A stretch of 55,501 nt of DNA from Scenedesmus sp. ARA3 (taxonomy: Eukaryota; Chlorophyta; Chlorophyceae; Sphaeropleales; Scenedesmaceae). The stretch's first letter is position 1; each line of letters opens with the position of its first letter. A program made the position numbers and the translations under genes. Below are positions 10,438-21,948 of this stretch, one piece after another. The stretch spans positions 1-55,501 of the forward strand of contig RWJK01000083.1 of assembly GCA_004335835.1 (NCBI GenBank), in the 5' to 3' direction. The notes beneath the pieces are model-generated. The model had not been told where the DNA came from, searched no databases, and saw only the letters and a list, made by a program, of their open reading frames with translations.

Positions 10438-13273
10438 CTGAAGCCTGTGTGTTTGGCAGAGCTGTTAGCCAGGCAGCTGCCTGGCATGTCGAGACAAGCG
10501 AGTAAGAATGCGACCTGCTCTTTGCCTGCCCAGAGCCAGTAGTTTTTTTGTAGACAATGACAGGTGGGTGTGGGTGTGGGAACATCACATGTGGCAACTG
10601 CATAGTCACCGTTTTCCTCCTGGCTGTGCAATACCAAGATGAGTATGCATGCACATGTGATTTCTGGCGTATGTGCAATCACCCCCGTTTGTGTTTAATT
10701 GGATTGTTGCCAGCAAGTTGGGTTACCGGACTTCAGTGTCACCAGCACCTGTGCGTGCGGTTATTGTGTGGTTGGCATCGGCTCAAAACGGCAGCTGCCA
10801 ATGCGACATACGCCATGCTCTGTGTGCGTGACAAGAGTTGGCAGTCGCCTCCTACTGTAGGCACTGTAGTACAGACAATGGTTAAGTGGTGGTGCAAAGA
10901 AGATACATGTGCCACTGGCTGGCGGCATTTACCTGGTCATTGTGGGTCTGTTAATTTGCTGCATAAACGGAATAGGCACGCACCCTCAGTACACACAATG
11001 GGTGTGCTTTGCAGGTGCCTTTTGGCCATGGGGCTTTGAACGTCTGGGTGGTTCAACGGAGGGGGAGGGGGTCACAACCACTTCGTGGGTGTGAGCCAAC
11101 TAGTAGCAGCTAAAGGCTCTATGTGCAGCTCTCCGCCTGTATTTGAAGCTGGGCCTCGTCTGCTTCTGCATGTTGGGTTGTCGCGTGGCTGGTTTGCTGG
11201 GAATCAGGCTAAGGGTTAGGTTTTTACTGCAAGAGGTTGTTGGGTGGCTGGTGTGCTTGTGCCTGCACCTCAAGTGCAAAAGGCAGGGAACTGGGCTCCA
11301 TGCAATCCTGGCCCGGCAGAAGTCTGAGTACGCTGCATGCGCTAAATGTCACAACTACAGTGCATGCTGGATGCATTAGGCGATGACAATATGGGTGTGG
11401 GATAGCTAATCAATGCCTGTGTATGTATGAAGCTGAGGTACTCCGCTATTGTGTGTTGCAACGTAACCAAGTATAACATGTAGCTCTTAACATATACTGA
11501 AGTTGATGCGCTTGCATGCTAGGCTTGTGGCCTAGCCTGATGCCACACCGTAGCACACTACTTGAGGGTGTAAGCATAGGAATGTGTGTTACAGCATAAG
11601 AATGCTTGTTACAGTTGGTGTCAAGCAAGACATTTGCAACTACTTGTGTGCTGCAGCCTATGTTGTATACTGGGCGGCTGAGCTATTCCCACATCATTGC
11701 ACCTGATGCGGTTTAGCCGATAGCGTTGATGCTATGGCTTGATGGGTAACATGATGATGATGATGATGTTTGGCATGACGTGCATCATGCTTGAACTGCT
11801 ACGCCTAGTAGTTTTTTAGGGCGATACACTGCAGCATCAGGCCTGCCTGCCTGCGCAGTGCCCGGCACTGTCCAGTGGGCCATGTTGTGCGCAGTGTCTG
11901 CACTGATTGCGCAGCATGTGCTGACAGGCCTTGAGCAGGACTGTTGTATATACTAGGCTTCTCCTGTTGAAGCTGACGTTTCAGGGCGGACACATGTGAG
12001 GTGATGTGGTGTGGTTGTAAACAGGACGATTCTAAGCATGGTAAAAGCATCACTGCGCACCTTCAAGCAATGCTGGTTGTGCTTGAACAGTGGATCAACG
12101 TCTGTAGAGCATACATCATTGACTTCAATCCCATCATCAGTTGTGGGCCACCCGGCAGGCTTCTGCCTGCCGACTGCTGGTTTTTTTTATGGAGCTGCAA
12201 CAGCTCAAGAGGAGCCTTGAGTTGGGCACACCAGCATGTGTCAGCAACTGCAGCTTGCGCTGTTCACGCATTGGAGTCTGTGGGCGTGCAACGGCAGTTG
12301 CTGCTGCAGCAGATACGTGCTGAGTGTGTCTCCGCGGCAGCAGTGCACTGGCGTGGCGGACATGGCTGCCAGGACAGCGTGCCTGTAGATGCAGGCCCAG
12401 CGCGCATGTGTGTATAGTGGAAGCAACAAGCATGGGTGCCCATCTCTCTTGTATGTAATGGTGTCGCTTCACCTAAGGCCTAAGGCAGGCGGGCGGGCGC
12501 GCAGGCAGGCAGGCAGCCACACAGCCAGCCAGGCAGGCAGGCAGGCAGGCAGCAAGACAGCCAGGCAGGCATTGCTTGTGACAGCGCTGGGGGACCTTGG
12601 GCAGGGGTCTCCTGGACCAGCACTGCTTGAAGGTGGGCAGATTTGCTTTTTCATGTTTTACTGTCCATCTTTGCAGCACAAGCCAGAAAAGGACGGCACA
12701 TAACCAGTCCAAATTTGAATTTAAAGCTCAGGCTCGGAGAAGCGATGACAGACAAGAGGTCCAGCATTGCTTGAAAGGTGCGCAGCTATGCATTTACCTT
12801 GGTTCTTTGCAGTCTGGGGCAGCGTAGCAGCGTCATATTATGAGAGGGGGCACGTGTCCATGCAGTCGCTGAGTGTACAGTATTGTACAATAGAACATGT
12901 TCTGCTGTACAGGAAAGCCTTCCCATGCCTTGCAATGCCAAACTGTACTGCATGGTTGCAGGAGTTCGTACGTGCTTTATGCGCTTGAAGATGACACGGT
13001 GCCTGGTTGTTCAAATGTGGCGATGGGGCTGCAGCTGGGATGACGACTCAGGATGACCCTTGTCATCATGACCACCTGGATGTCAGTCCCTGTGGGGGCA
13101 GCCGTCCTGGATGTTAAGTATTGTGCCCGACAGCCGGTGCAGCCAATGAACCCCCTCAGAACGAACGATTTGCAAGCAACAATGCCAGTGTGATGACGCG
13201 AGCTTGTGCAGTCTAGGCAAACCGGTGCTTGCTGCACAGACTGCGCTGTGTGCACAACTGGGGCAGCCAGGTG
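10438..13273. other. Intergenic region without a resolved gene
   Basis: The sequence is mixed and lacks convincing family motifs. It contains a (GAT)n run at about 11751-11769 and a (GGCA)n-rich tract at about 12485-12570. Upstream exons of the bZIP-like gene could lie in the distal part. Several ORFs of 100-160 codons are present, but none shows conserved domains or phase-matched splice junctions. Confidence 0.55.
12485..12570. repeat. (GGCA)n microsatellite
   Basis: A tract of GGCA/GGCAG units with occasional GC-rich interruptions (GGCGGGCG, CCACACAGCCAGCC). It spans roughly 85 bp in noncoding sequence. Confidence 0.9.
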
Positions 13274-14209
13274 ATGCCGCAGAAGAAAGCGAAAAAGAGA
13301 GGCGACAATGGGTTCAGTCTGCAGCTGCAGAAGGTCGGAGGCTACGCCTACACCAAGAAGTTTATCGAGCTGCAGGCCCTCGTGCGTTCCCTCCAAGCGC
13401 AAGCTGAGGCCGCCAAGCAGCAAGTAGAAGATTCACAGCAGCGAGAAATGGTGAGTTTGCAGCGCTGCCGCGTGCTCCTGTGCCCCGGGCTGTGAAGTCC
13501 CTGCATCAGCAGCACTGCTGCTGCAGCACTTGTGCGCGCTGCAGCCAGCCGATGTGCAATGTGGCTTCCGCGCCTAAAACTATTTAAAAAAAACCCTGTA
13601 AAGAAACCGGCTGTGACAGCCTTGCTTGCCAGGGCATGGCGATGGTGGTGGAGCAACAGCTGCAGTCATGCCATGGCTTTCACAGCCGTGATGGCTTGCT
13701 ACAAAATACACCTGGAGCATGACAGCAGGCACCCTGTGTGACCACATTCTCCCTTCCGTTAAGTCTGGCGTGAATCCTGCAAGCCTTATTTGCGTTTGGA
13801 CTTGGATCATCTCGTGCCTGCTGCAGGTGTTGCTGGATTTGACAGTGCACCAGGAGCAGATCCTGTCCCTCTTCCACCACCAAATCCTGAGGTCTGCTCG
13901 ACAGCAGCTGCAGCAGCAGCAGCAGCAACAGCAAGCACTGCTGGGTACAGATGCCACAGCTGCCGCAGCTCCTGCAGTGGCCGGCGGCAGCAGCACAGCA
14001 CAGCAGTCTGTGGGGCCGCAGCAGCGGCTGCAGCAGCTGCATGAGCAGCTGATGAAACGGGTTGCGATGGTGCAGCAGCAGCACGGCTTGCAGGAAGGGC
14101 TGCAAGCTCTGCAATGCAACGGGGCTGTTGCTGATGGTATGGATGGTATGGATTTGGAGGACCCTCAGCCCTATGCACATGGCGAGGCATCCATAACCAG
14201 CAGCTGTCT

Positions 14210-14242
<33 letters not shown>

Positions 14243-17122
14243 GCAGCAGGGGGCAGATGTGGCCTGCCTTCCCCTCAACTTGTGCCCGCTGGCAGTGCCG
14301 ACAGCAGCCGAGCAGCAGCAGCTGCAGCAGTGCCATCCTGCAAGCTGCAGCTATGTGGGAGGCCTCCTGCAAGCAGCAGCAACCGATGAGGCAGCGCAGC
14401 AGCGCGTGCTCAGCATGACAGCCGCTGACTGGTCTCACTTCTTCACTGAGAGCTTCTACAAGCTGCTGCTGCTGCTGGAGATGGCTGACAGGGACGGCGA
14501 GTTCCTGCAAGCAGAGCAGCCGCGCGCCGGGGTCGCAGGAAACGCGCTGCTTGCAGGAACGTTTCCTGCAAGGCACAGCAGCTCCGCAGGCCACGCAGGC
14601 AGCATGGAGCAGCAGCAGCAGCAGCATGGTGCCAGCTTAGATGCGGCTGCTGCTGCTGCTGGCAGCAGCAGCGGGCCGCTGAGTCATATGCAGCAACTAG
14701 AGCAGCTGGTAGACGAGTGGGTGACACTGTCAGCGCTTGCGCTGATCTTGCACCCGCTGCCTGTGTATGTGGCGAGCACCATGAACCATGCGACGCAGCT
14801 GCCGTGTGCTATACCAGAGGTGGGTTGGGCGCAGCAGGCTTGCGTTGTGCGGGGTGAAAAGTAACAAGCTTGGTGGTTTGTGCCTGGTGTCAAAAGGCAA
14901 GCTGGCTGTGTTGTGCGGGGTGACAAGCTGCCCTGGTGCCTGCGTGAAGCTTCAGCAAGTGGTCAATGCAGCGTGGGGGCATACCGGCAGCAGCAGCAGT
15001 TAATTGCTTTGTGCTGTGGCATGCGGTGGGCTGCACAGCATAGCATGCATTCTGCTGTCATGCGCAGCTTCTGTCATTGTTTGTAACACAACAACACGCT
15101 CACAGGGTCGGTTGTGTGCGCCCGCCGCAGCTGTCCTGTACTGCTGACCTGTTGTGCACTGCTGTGCTGTTGGATCCAAATTCGTTTTCAATTTTGAAAT
15201 CATTTCATTTGGGTTTGAAATTTGAATAATATAACACTTTCAACTGCTGTGCCTGCAGGGCCACCATGACCGCGTGGTGCGGCGCATGCAGCTCACGCAG
15301 CAGCAGAGAAAGTCAAAACACATTCAAACCATGCTCATTGTTATATTATAAATTTGAAATCACTGTGCTTGAAATCACTGTGCCTGCAGGGCCACCATGA
15401 CCGCGTGGTGCGGCGCATGCAGCTCACGCAGCAGCAGGTGCGGCACTTTGCTGCTGTTCTGGAAGAGATCAGCAGGCTTGATGATGTAGTCATGGCGCAA
15501 GGCGGGCAGCTGGCTCGCAATGCAGCCTGCCCCAACACCCTGGTGCTAGCAGCAGAGGCAGAACGCGGCGCTGCTGCTGCTGCTGCTGCTGCAGCAGGCG
15601 GGGCGCGCGCTGGAGCCGCAAACAGCAGCAGCAGCAGCAGTGATGAGGACGGCAGAGGGGGTTGGAATAAGTTGGGTCATCATGCGGAGTGTGAAGATTC
15701 TGGGTCTGGATCCAGTGGTGCAGCAGCAGCAACGGCAGCAGCAACAGCGGCAGCACGGGGACGTAGCGTGACCGCAGCACCATCAGCAGCAGCAGCAGTG
15801 GATGCTGCAGCTGCCAGCAGCGGCGGCGGCCAAGCAGGCGCAGCTGCTGCTGCTGCGTCAGCGGGGCCGAGCAATGCTGCTGCTGCTGCTCCAGCGGAAG
15901 CAGACGAGCACTTGGCGCCGCCAGCAGCAGAAAACCTGCTGCAACGCAACATCGGGCGGCTGCCGCTGCACAACATGCTGCTGCTGGTCTTCAACTGCAA
16001 CACGCTGACGCGCCTGCAGCTGGCTAAGTGGTGAGCGGCTGGCTGCTGGCGTCTTGAACGCATGCACACATCAGCAACATCCAAAATAGTCAATGAAAGA
16101 TGAGGATGGATGAGCATTCAGTAGCATTTCCAGCACGGCTAGTTGCAGGACAGTCACCGTCAGCAGCTTGCACAGCAACTGCATGCACGCGTCAGGTATG
16201 AGGATCCACAGCAAGGTTGGCATAGTTGCTGGCATAGGTGGCATGCACCGTATACAACAGCTGACTGCTACCGCCTGCTGCCGGTTGCATCTCCTGCCCT
16301 TGCGCCTCCTACCCCCTCATCCCACTTGCCGGCGCTATGGCTGCGCTTTGCCTCTGGCGCCCTGACTTGAGTTTCACCGCACGCTGCTGCCTTTCTTGCT
16401 GCCGTTGCATCGTGCAGCGCTGTCGCCTCTTTCGCCTTCATCCCATGTACCGGCGCGATTGCTGCGCTGTGCTTCTGGCGCCCTGACTTGGGTTTCACCT
16501 CATGCTGCTGCCTTTCTTACTGCTGTTGCATCGTGCAGCGTTGTCGCCTCTTTCGCCTTCATCCTGTTGACCGGCTGCGCTGTGCCTCTGGCGCTCTGAC
16601 TTGGGTTTCACCGCACGCTGCTGCCGTTGTTACTGCTGTTGCATCGTGCAGCGTTGTCGCCTCCTACCCCGTCATCCTGTTGACTGGCGCGATTGCTGCG
16701 CTGTGCTTCTGCGCTGTGCCTCTGACGCCCTGACTTGGGTTTTACCGCACGCTGCTGCCGCTGCCTTTCTTACTGCCGTTGCATCGTGCAGCGTTGTCGC
16801 TTCGTACCCTTTCATCCCGTTGACTGGCGCTATCGCTGCATCAGCCGCCAAGCTGCACCATCAGCAGCAGCGCCACAGGCAGCTGCAGCGGCAGCAGCAG
16901 CAGCAGCAGCAGCAGGACTGTGAGGACAGCGTTGAGGAGCAGCAGCAGCATGATGCAGCAGCAGCAGCAGAAGCAGAAGCGGTCTGCTACGGCATTGTCA
17001 CTGCACAGGATGTGCTGCATGTCAGGGAGCGGCTTGTGCTGCAGCAGCGGCGGCTGATGCTGGACTCGCAGCTGCAGCAGTGGCGGGACCAGCTGCAGGC
17101 GCTGGGCCTGGCTGACTCATGA
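13274..17122 (+). CDS. Gln/Ala-rich regulator resembling chlorophyte bZIP proteins
   Basis: Exons 13274-13450, 13827-14819, 15390-16030 and 16792-17122 join in phase and give 713 residues. The first exon holds a zipper-like amphipathic helix, FIELQALVRSLQAQAEAAKQ, at about residues 30-50. Later segments follow the pattern I associate with algal bZIP proteins: LTVHQEQILSLFHHQ, LSMTAADWSHFFTESFYKLL, LVDEWVTLSALALILHPL, then RRMQLTQQQVRHFAAVLEEI in exon 3, and NTLTRLQLAK joined across the last intron to CVVASYPFIPLTGAIA. A classical basic region (N-x7-R) is not visible before the zipper, so an earlier exon may be missing or DNA binding may be lost. Long poly-Gln and poly-Ala runs separate the conserved blocks. 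The nuclear role is inference. The assignment rests on segment pattern, not on a diagnostic motif. Confidence 0.55.
15259..15445 (+). repeat. Duplicated acceptor of bZIP-like exon 3
   Basis: The acceptor plus first 50 bp of exon 3 (GHHDRVVRRMQLTQQQ) is present at 15259 and again at 15390. The spacing is 131 bp. Only the second copy continues into the exon. The flanking intron text (TGAAATCACTGTGCCTGCAG) is also partly repeated. Confidence 0.9.
16361..16860 (+). repeat. Four copies of bZIP-like exon 4 acceptor region
   Basis: A 113-140 bp unit beginning CTGACTTGGGTTTCACCG and containing GCATCGTGCAG acceptors is repeated, with boundaries at 16418, 16539, 16652 and 16792. Each copy also carries the first coding part (VVASYP-I-LTGAIA). 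The last copy is the one joined to the rest of the terminal exon. An additional degenerate unit may precede 16361. Confidence 0.9.
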
Positions 17123-17375
17123 GGAGGGGCGTGGTGTGTAACATGCCTTGCCATGGCGCTATAGCTGCTACAGCAGCACTGCCACTGCTACTGCAGCTGC
17201 AGCAGTGGCGGGACCGGCTGCAGGGACCGGGCTTGACTGACTCACGAGGAGTGCTGCGCATTGGTATGCCTCGCCATGCCGCTGCAGCTGCTACAGCAGC
17301 ACTGCCGCTGTAGCGGCTACAGCCATGGCGGGACCAGCTGCAGGCGCTGGACCTGGCTGACTCATGAGGAGTGCT
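17065..17375 (+). repeat. Copies of the terminal coding segment of the bZIP-like gene
   Basis: The end of the last exon (LQQWRDQLQALGLADS and stop at 17120-17122) recurs at about 17198-17252 and 17320-17375. The second copy reads GLTDS followed by CGA instead of a stop; the third reads LDLADS then TGA. These copies lie after the stop codon, in the presumed 3' untranslated region. Confidence 0.85.
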
Positions 17376-19915
17376 GCAGCTTGCCTCGGAATTCGGTGGA
17401 ATGGCACAGGATGACAGTAGGTCACCTACTCCAGTGGAGAGGAATGACGCAATGGCAGCAATGATATTTTCAATTGGAGCACATTGCCTTCTTTCTTCTT
17501 CTCCTTTTTTTTGAACTGCATACAGAACCTTCCGCTGACACTGTGCTTAACGTGGTGAAGCTGGTGTGTTTTATCCTTGCATGGTGTAGTTACTTGCATG
17601 TGTAGTTACTACATCTCTTTGGTAGGGTGCTTGCGCTGATCGCCTGCTGTTGATCAGGAGGCATGAGCTGCTGATAGTCGATATGTGCGACGGGATGCGT
17701 GTTTTTGAATATCGAATATCAACATCAGTCAACAAAGGTGCACGCTTGCTGCCAAGGCACTGCTAGCGTGCTGTGTATGGTGAGCCATGCTGCGGATCAT
17801 CATCATACGTATTATGGATCACCATCAAATGTCTGTATATCAGCAGAGAGCAAACTGTTGGGCCGCTGGCCAAGCTTGTGCTTGGGTGCTTGTCTACACC
17901 TTGAGGACAGCAGCAGCTTTCTTTGCGTCTTTGCTTGTGTCACAGCAACGCCTGTCTTGTGGCAAGGGTACCGGGACGCTGCCGTGGATCGTGATTGGGG
18001 TCCACTTGCAGCGGGTGCAGGTCTGTTGACCCTGCAGGTCTTGTGACCCTGCAGGTCTGTTGACCCTGCAGGTCTTGTGACCCTGCAGGTCTTGTGACCC
18101 TGCATGTCTGTTGACCCTGCATGTCTGTTGACCCTGCAGGTCTGTTGACCCTGCAGGTCTGTTGACCCTGCAGGTCTTCTGACCCTGCAGGTCTTGTGAC
18201 CCTGCAGGTCTGTTGACCGTGAGAGTCTTTTGACCCTGCAGGTCTTTTGACCCTGCAGGTCTTTGATGCTGCAGGCCTTTTAATATTGCAGGTCTTTTGA
18301 CCTGTTCAAGAAGTTGCACCTGTTGTGCAGCTTGATTGGGGCAGCCACCTGCTCTTATCACAGCACTGCCTGCTGCTGGGTCTGTTGCGATTGTGTTTAA
18401 GGCCTGCGCCTGTGCGTTGCAGGGGCCCTCTGCTGCCTGTGTATGAAGACACTTGTACACAGGACATGCAAGGCTGCGCACCTTCAAGCGAAGCTGGCTG
18501 TTTGCGGCGCTGCATCGTTGACTCAGCATGTGCAGAGGCTTTGTGGTAGCGTCGCATCTATTGCGCTGCACTGCTTGGTTGGCGCTGCTCAACCGTACAA
18601 CAGCTGGCGACGTTCTTGCAAAAGGACGAGCTTGCACGGCTTGTGCAAGTGCATATGATTTGCAGCTTGCTTTGCAGGATTTGCACTTTTGCATGTTGTT
18701 TGTGCTTGTGTGGCTTTTCCCTAGCAGTTCCGGCCTGTGGCTGCCAGTGCAGGATTTGCACTTTGAACACATGGCAAACATACTGTCAATGCTGCGTCGT
18801 TGCTGAAGCAGCAGCGGCAATGTTGTGCTTAGTTTCGTGTCAAAGCAGCTCTGTTTGATCCGCGCTGCTTCCAAACAGGGCTATGCAAGGCATGCAGCTG
18901 TCCTGTATCTGTTGTGCTGACTTGATGTTCCTTTGTAGCTATGCACACCAGGGATCATGAGTGATCACTCAATGCTCCGCTGGCAGCAGCTGCTGGTACT
19001 TCTCTTGGCATCACTGTCATTTTGAGCTCCACTGTTACTTGTTGTGTCATTGTTGGACATAGCGTTACTGTCACTTGTTGTGCTTCTAGCTGGTTTGGGG
19101 CACTGCCGTAGTGTAGCAGTTGCTGCAGTGGGCGTTGCCAGGACGGCAAGTGCTGCACTGTGCTGCCGAGAGCTGCATTGCACCTGTTGTGTAAAGATGG
19201 ACAGTCTAGCATGAAAAATGCAAAGCTGCGTGCAGCATCAAAGTATGAGGCGTTGTGGCGTGTTCTGCTGGTGAGACACTGCGTCTCACTCCCGGCAATT
19301 GCGCTCGCCGGTTTGTGCTGTTTGTGGCGAGCCAGTAGGAATCCGTCCCACCTGGTAACAAAAACCTCATTCAGGCTGTTTAAATCAAGCTGGATGAGAG
19401 TGTGCGGTGCCCCTCCCTCCCTCTCCCTCTACTCTGGAATAGGGACAATAATGTTGCCCATCCAGCCAATATCCTCACACTCTGTAAGTCAGGTGCATGT
19501 ATTCCCTTCGTGCGTGTTGTTACATCGTAACTGGGGCCTATAGCCAAGGGTATAGTTGCACCTGGTCCGTGCTGTGACAGCAGTTTGACAAGCTTGACAA
19601 GCTTGCAAAGTGTGCTTCCTGCAACGTAAAAGTTCAAAGTGGTTACGCTCTCTTTTCCTGCAACTCCTTACGCAAGCTGCTGCATCACGTCATGCAGTCA
19701 GAGTGCGACGTGTGCGTCAAGTCGTGACGGCGCGGCGCTGGCTGCGTAAACATCTCAACTGACTGCGAGAGACATTCCAGTGCTGAGCGGAGCGTATACT
19801 GTACTTTGCAACGTGCGCAACGTGTGCATCAGTCGGCCAGAGCACGTTGCGCGCGGCGTTGACTCTTTTGAAAGTGTTTACACTGCATGAAAGAAGGTAG
19901 ATGAATGAGCGATTA
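17376..19915. other. Intergenic region with a minisatellite; no resolved gene
   Basis: Apart from the 17-bp minisatellite at 18022-18302, the stretch shows no supported gene. Long frames on the minus strand across the minisatellite are a consequence of the repeat period (three 17-bp units make 51 bp). Confidence 0.6.
18022..18302. repeat. 17-bp minisatellite, about 16 units
   Basis: Head-to-tail units of GTTGACCCTGCAGGTCT and variants (TTGTGACC, TTTTGACC). Every unit contains the PstI-like core CCTGCAG, which is also the commonest 3' splice-site context in this window. Units become more divergent toward the right end. Confidence 0.95.
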
Positions 19916-20482
19916 CTAATGCTGGCAGATGTGATGACACGATATTACCCACGGGCTGCCTAGTACTGCACATGCTGACTCATCCTCCTGCAAATATCGG
20001 CCAGCTGGACGCCCCTCACTTTCAAGAGCAAGAGCGATGCTGGCAGCAGCAAGGGCCTGACTATGACTGCCATTGCTGGCATTTGCAGGCAGCACACACA
20101 GCTCTGCATGAACAGCAGTGAAGCAGCACACACATGTGCACACAGCAGCTGCCAATTCAAGCACGGCCGCATGCACTATGGCGCAGCAGCGGTGCAGGTC
20201 CCGTCGTGATGAACAACACACAGCGCACAAACACTTCAAGCAGCAGTGCTGCTGCAGCAACTGCGCGCCAAATGCACCGCCGATGTTGCTGCTGCCGCTG
20301 TTATGAAACACCCACCGCTGAGTCAAACCAAGTTTGGCCAAAGTTTGACTGGCGGCCTGTTGGCTATCAAGAGGCTGCTTGACGCCAAACCCAAAGAATA
20401 TTGTGACAGCAATGCCCAAAGGCACACAGCTAACAACCCCTGAGGACAGCAACAACGCACGCGCGTGAATTGAATACATCAT
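19916..20482 (-). CDS. Weak hypothetical ORF with one membrane segment
   Basis: A 188-codon frame starts with tandem ATGs at 20482 and 20479. Its first 50 residues contain one plausible membrane helix, CVPLGIAVTIFFGFGVK, followed by a Gln/Ala-rich polar stretch. The remainder is Cys-rich and not protein-like. I recognise no family. It lies just downstream of the FAS1 gene on the same strand and could overlap that gene's 3' untranslated region. A spliced small membrane protein using only the first part is possible; chance is equally likely. Confidence 0.18.
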   Translation of the reverse strand: MMYSIHARALLLSSGVVSCVPLGIAVTIFFGFGVKQPLDSQQAASQTLAKLGLTQRWVFHNSGSSNIGGAFGAQLLQQHCCLKCLCAVCCSSRRDLHRCCAIVHAAVLELAAAVCTCVCCFTAVHAELCVLPANASNGSHSQALAAASIALALESEGRPAGRYLQEDESACAVLGSPWVISCHHICQH

Positions 20483-20510
20483 CACACATCATATTCCATG
20501 CAGCTGATGA

Positions 20511-20515
20511 TTACA
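20511..20515 (-). terminator. Candidate TGTAA polyadenylation signal of the FAS1 gene
   Basis: TGTAA on the minus strand lies about 345 nt after the FAS1 stop codon. TGTAA is the usual poly(A) signal in chlorophycean algae. The pentamer is short, so chance occurrence is likely enough that only cDNA could settle it. Confidence 0.3.
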
Positions 20516-20858
20516 GATGCTTGCAGTTACCATTGTACAATGCAAGGCATCCACACATCATTCATGTACCTGTTTATCATTGCTGCCCACGACAAGCCAT
20601 ATAAACCAATCCAGGGATGAAGTATGTGTCGCCCGCAGAGCATGCGCACACACTGCAGTTCCGCACCATTAAGATTCTGCCACACTTTATACACATCAGC
20701 ATTGGCTGCCAGATTCCACCAACCACGGTGCGACACATCCACCCCCAGTGCACGATGCCTGGCACATGGCCTGTGCATAACACACCAAACACACAGCACC
20801 AAAACACGGCTGTCAAAGTTCGGTCAAACTTTGGTCAAACTTTGACTTTGGTCAACGC

Positions 20859-21903
20859 TTAGTTGCCGCCGGTGCCGTATGTCGCCAGCTTGTCGATGCC
20901 GTCGGCGTATGTGGGGTTGATGGGGTAGGTGGTGGACAGCAGGGCGTTGCCCTCACCGGCAGCAGCAGCGCCGGCGGTGGCGGATGCGCTGTCGGAGTTG
21001 ACTGCGTTCAGGATGGCCTGCTCAGTGGAGTCCAGGGCCAGGGTCTCTGTGTACATGCCTGCGCCGCTCTGGCCACTCTGCATCAGCTTGCGGCCACCCT
21101 TGCCATCAGCGAACTTGATGGTGATGCGCATGCCGTCCCTGTGGAACGGCCACAGGGCCTGGAAGATGGCGAAAATGCTGCCCTTGCCTGCAGGACAGCA
21201 GCAAAAAGGCGGGAAAAACACAGGGTGGTCAAAGTCAAGGTCAAAGTCAAAGAAGCAGACTTGATGGCGATGTGCATGCTGTCCTTGTGCAGCACGCAAA
21301 GGCATCATGGAGCCCAGCAGAAGCATGCTTGCAGGAAACGGAGCTTGCAGGAAACGGGGCTGGCGCAGCTTGCAGGAAAGTCACCTGCGGCGGGTGCCTC
21401 GGCGGTTGCGGCGGCTGCGGGGGCAGCTGCTGCGGGCTCGGCGGCGGGGGTGGGTGCAGCGGGCTCGGCAGCGGGGGCGGCTGTGGCCTCGGCAGCGGGG
21501 GCAGCAGCCTCCATCTTGGGCATCAGCACGGCGTCAATCACGTGGGACACGGCCTGCAGGAGACACCAGCAGCAGATGGAGAGTGCAGAGAGCAATGACA
21601 CTTGTGTCAGTAGCAGTTGCAACAAGAAAGAGCAGCGGTACCTGATGCATTGCAATGAGGAAAAACTTGCGGTAGTGCGGCTGCTGCAGCGACAGCAGGG
21701 CGCCATGCATTGGGTGCAAAGTAAACAGGCTGGCCCACAACTAATTCAAAACACATTTGTAACAAGTTTGTAACAAGTTTGGCGCTGCCTCACCTTGCTG
21801 ATGTGGATGTTGGGGTGCACCACCTCAGCCTTGCCGCCGGCAGCATCAGTCACCACGGCCTTCTTTGCGGGCATGCCGGCAACAGACTCAGTCCTGCAGG
21901 TTG

Positions 21904-21948
<45 letters not shown>

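Noticed and set aside
12001..12417. 138-codon plus-strand frame
   Set aside because: No motif, atypical composition and overlapping frames of similar length; no phase-matched splice partners.
18022..18302. Possible CRISPR-like array
   Set aside because: Units are contiguous with no unique spacers, and the genome is eukaryotic.
17894..18874. 326-codon minus-strand frame with repeated short peptide units
   Set aside because: The periodicity comes from the 17-bp minisatellite (51 bp per three units). Sequence outside the repeat is not protein-like.
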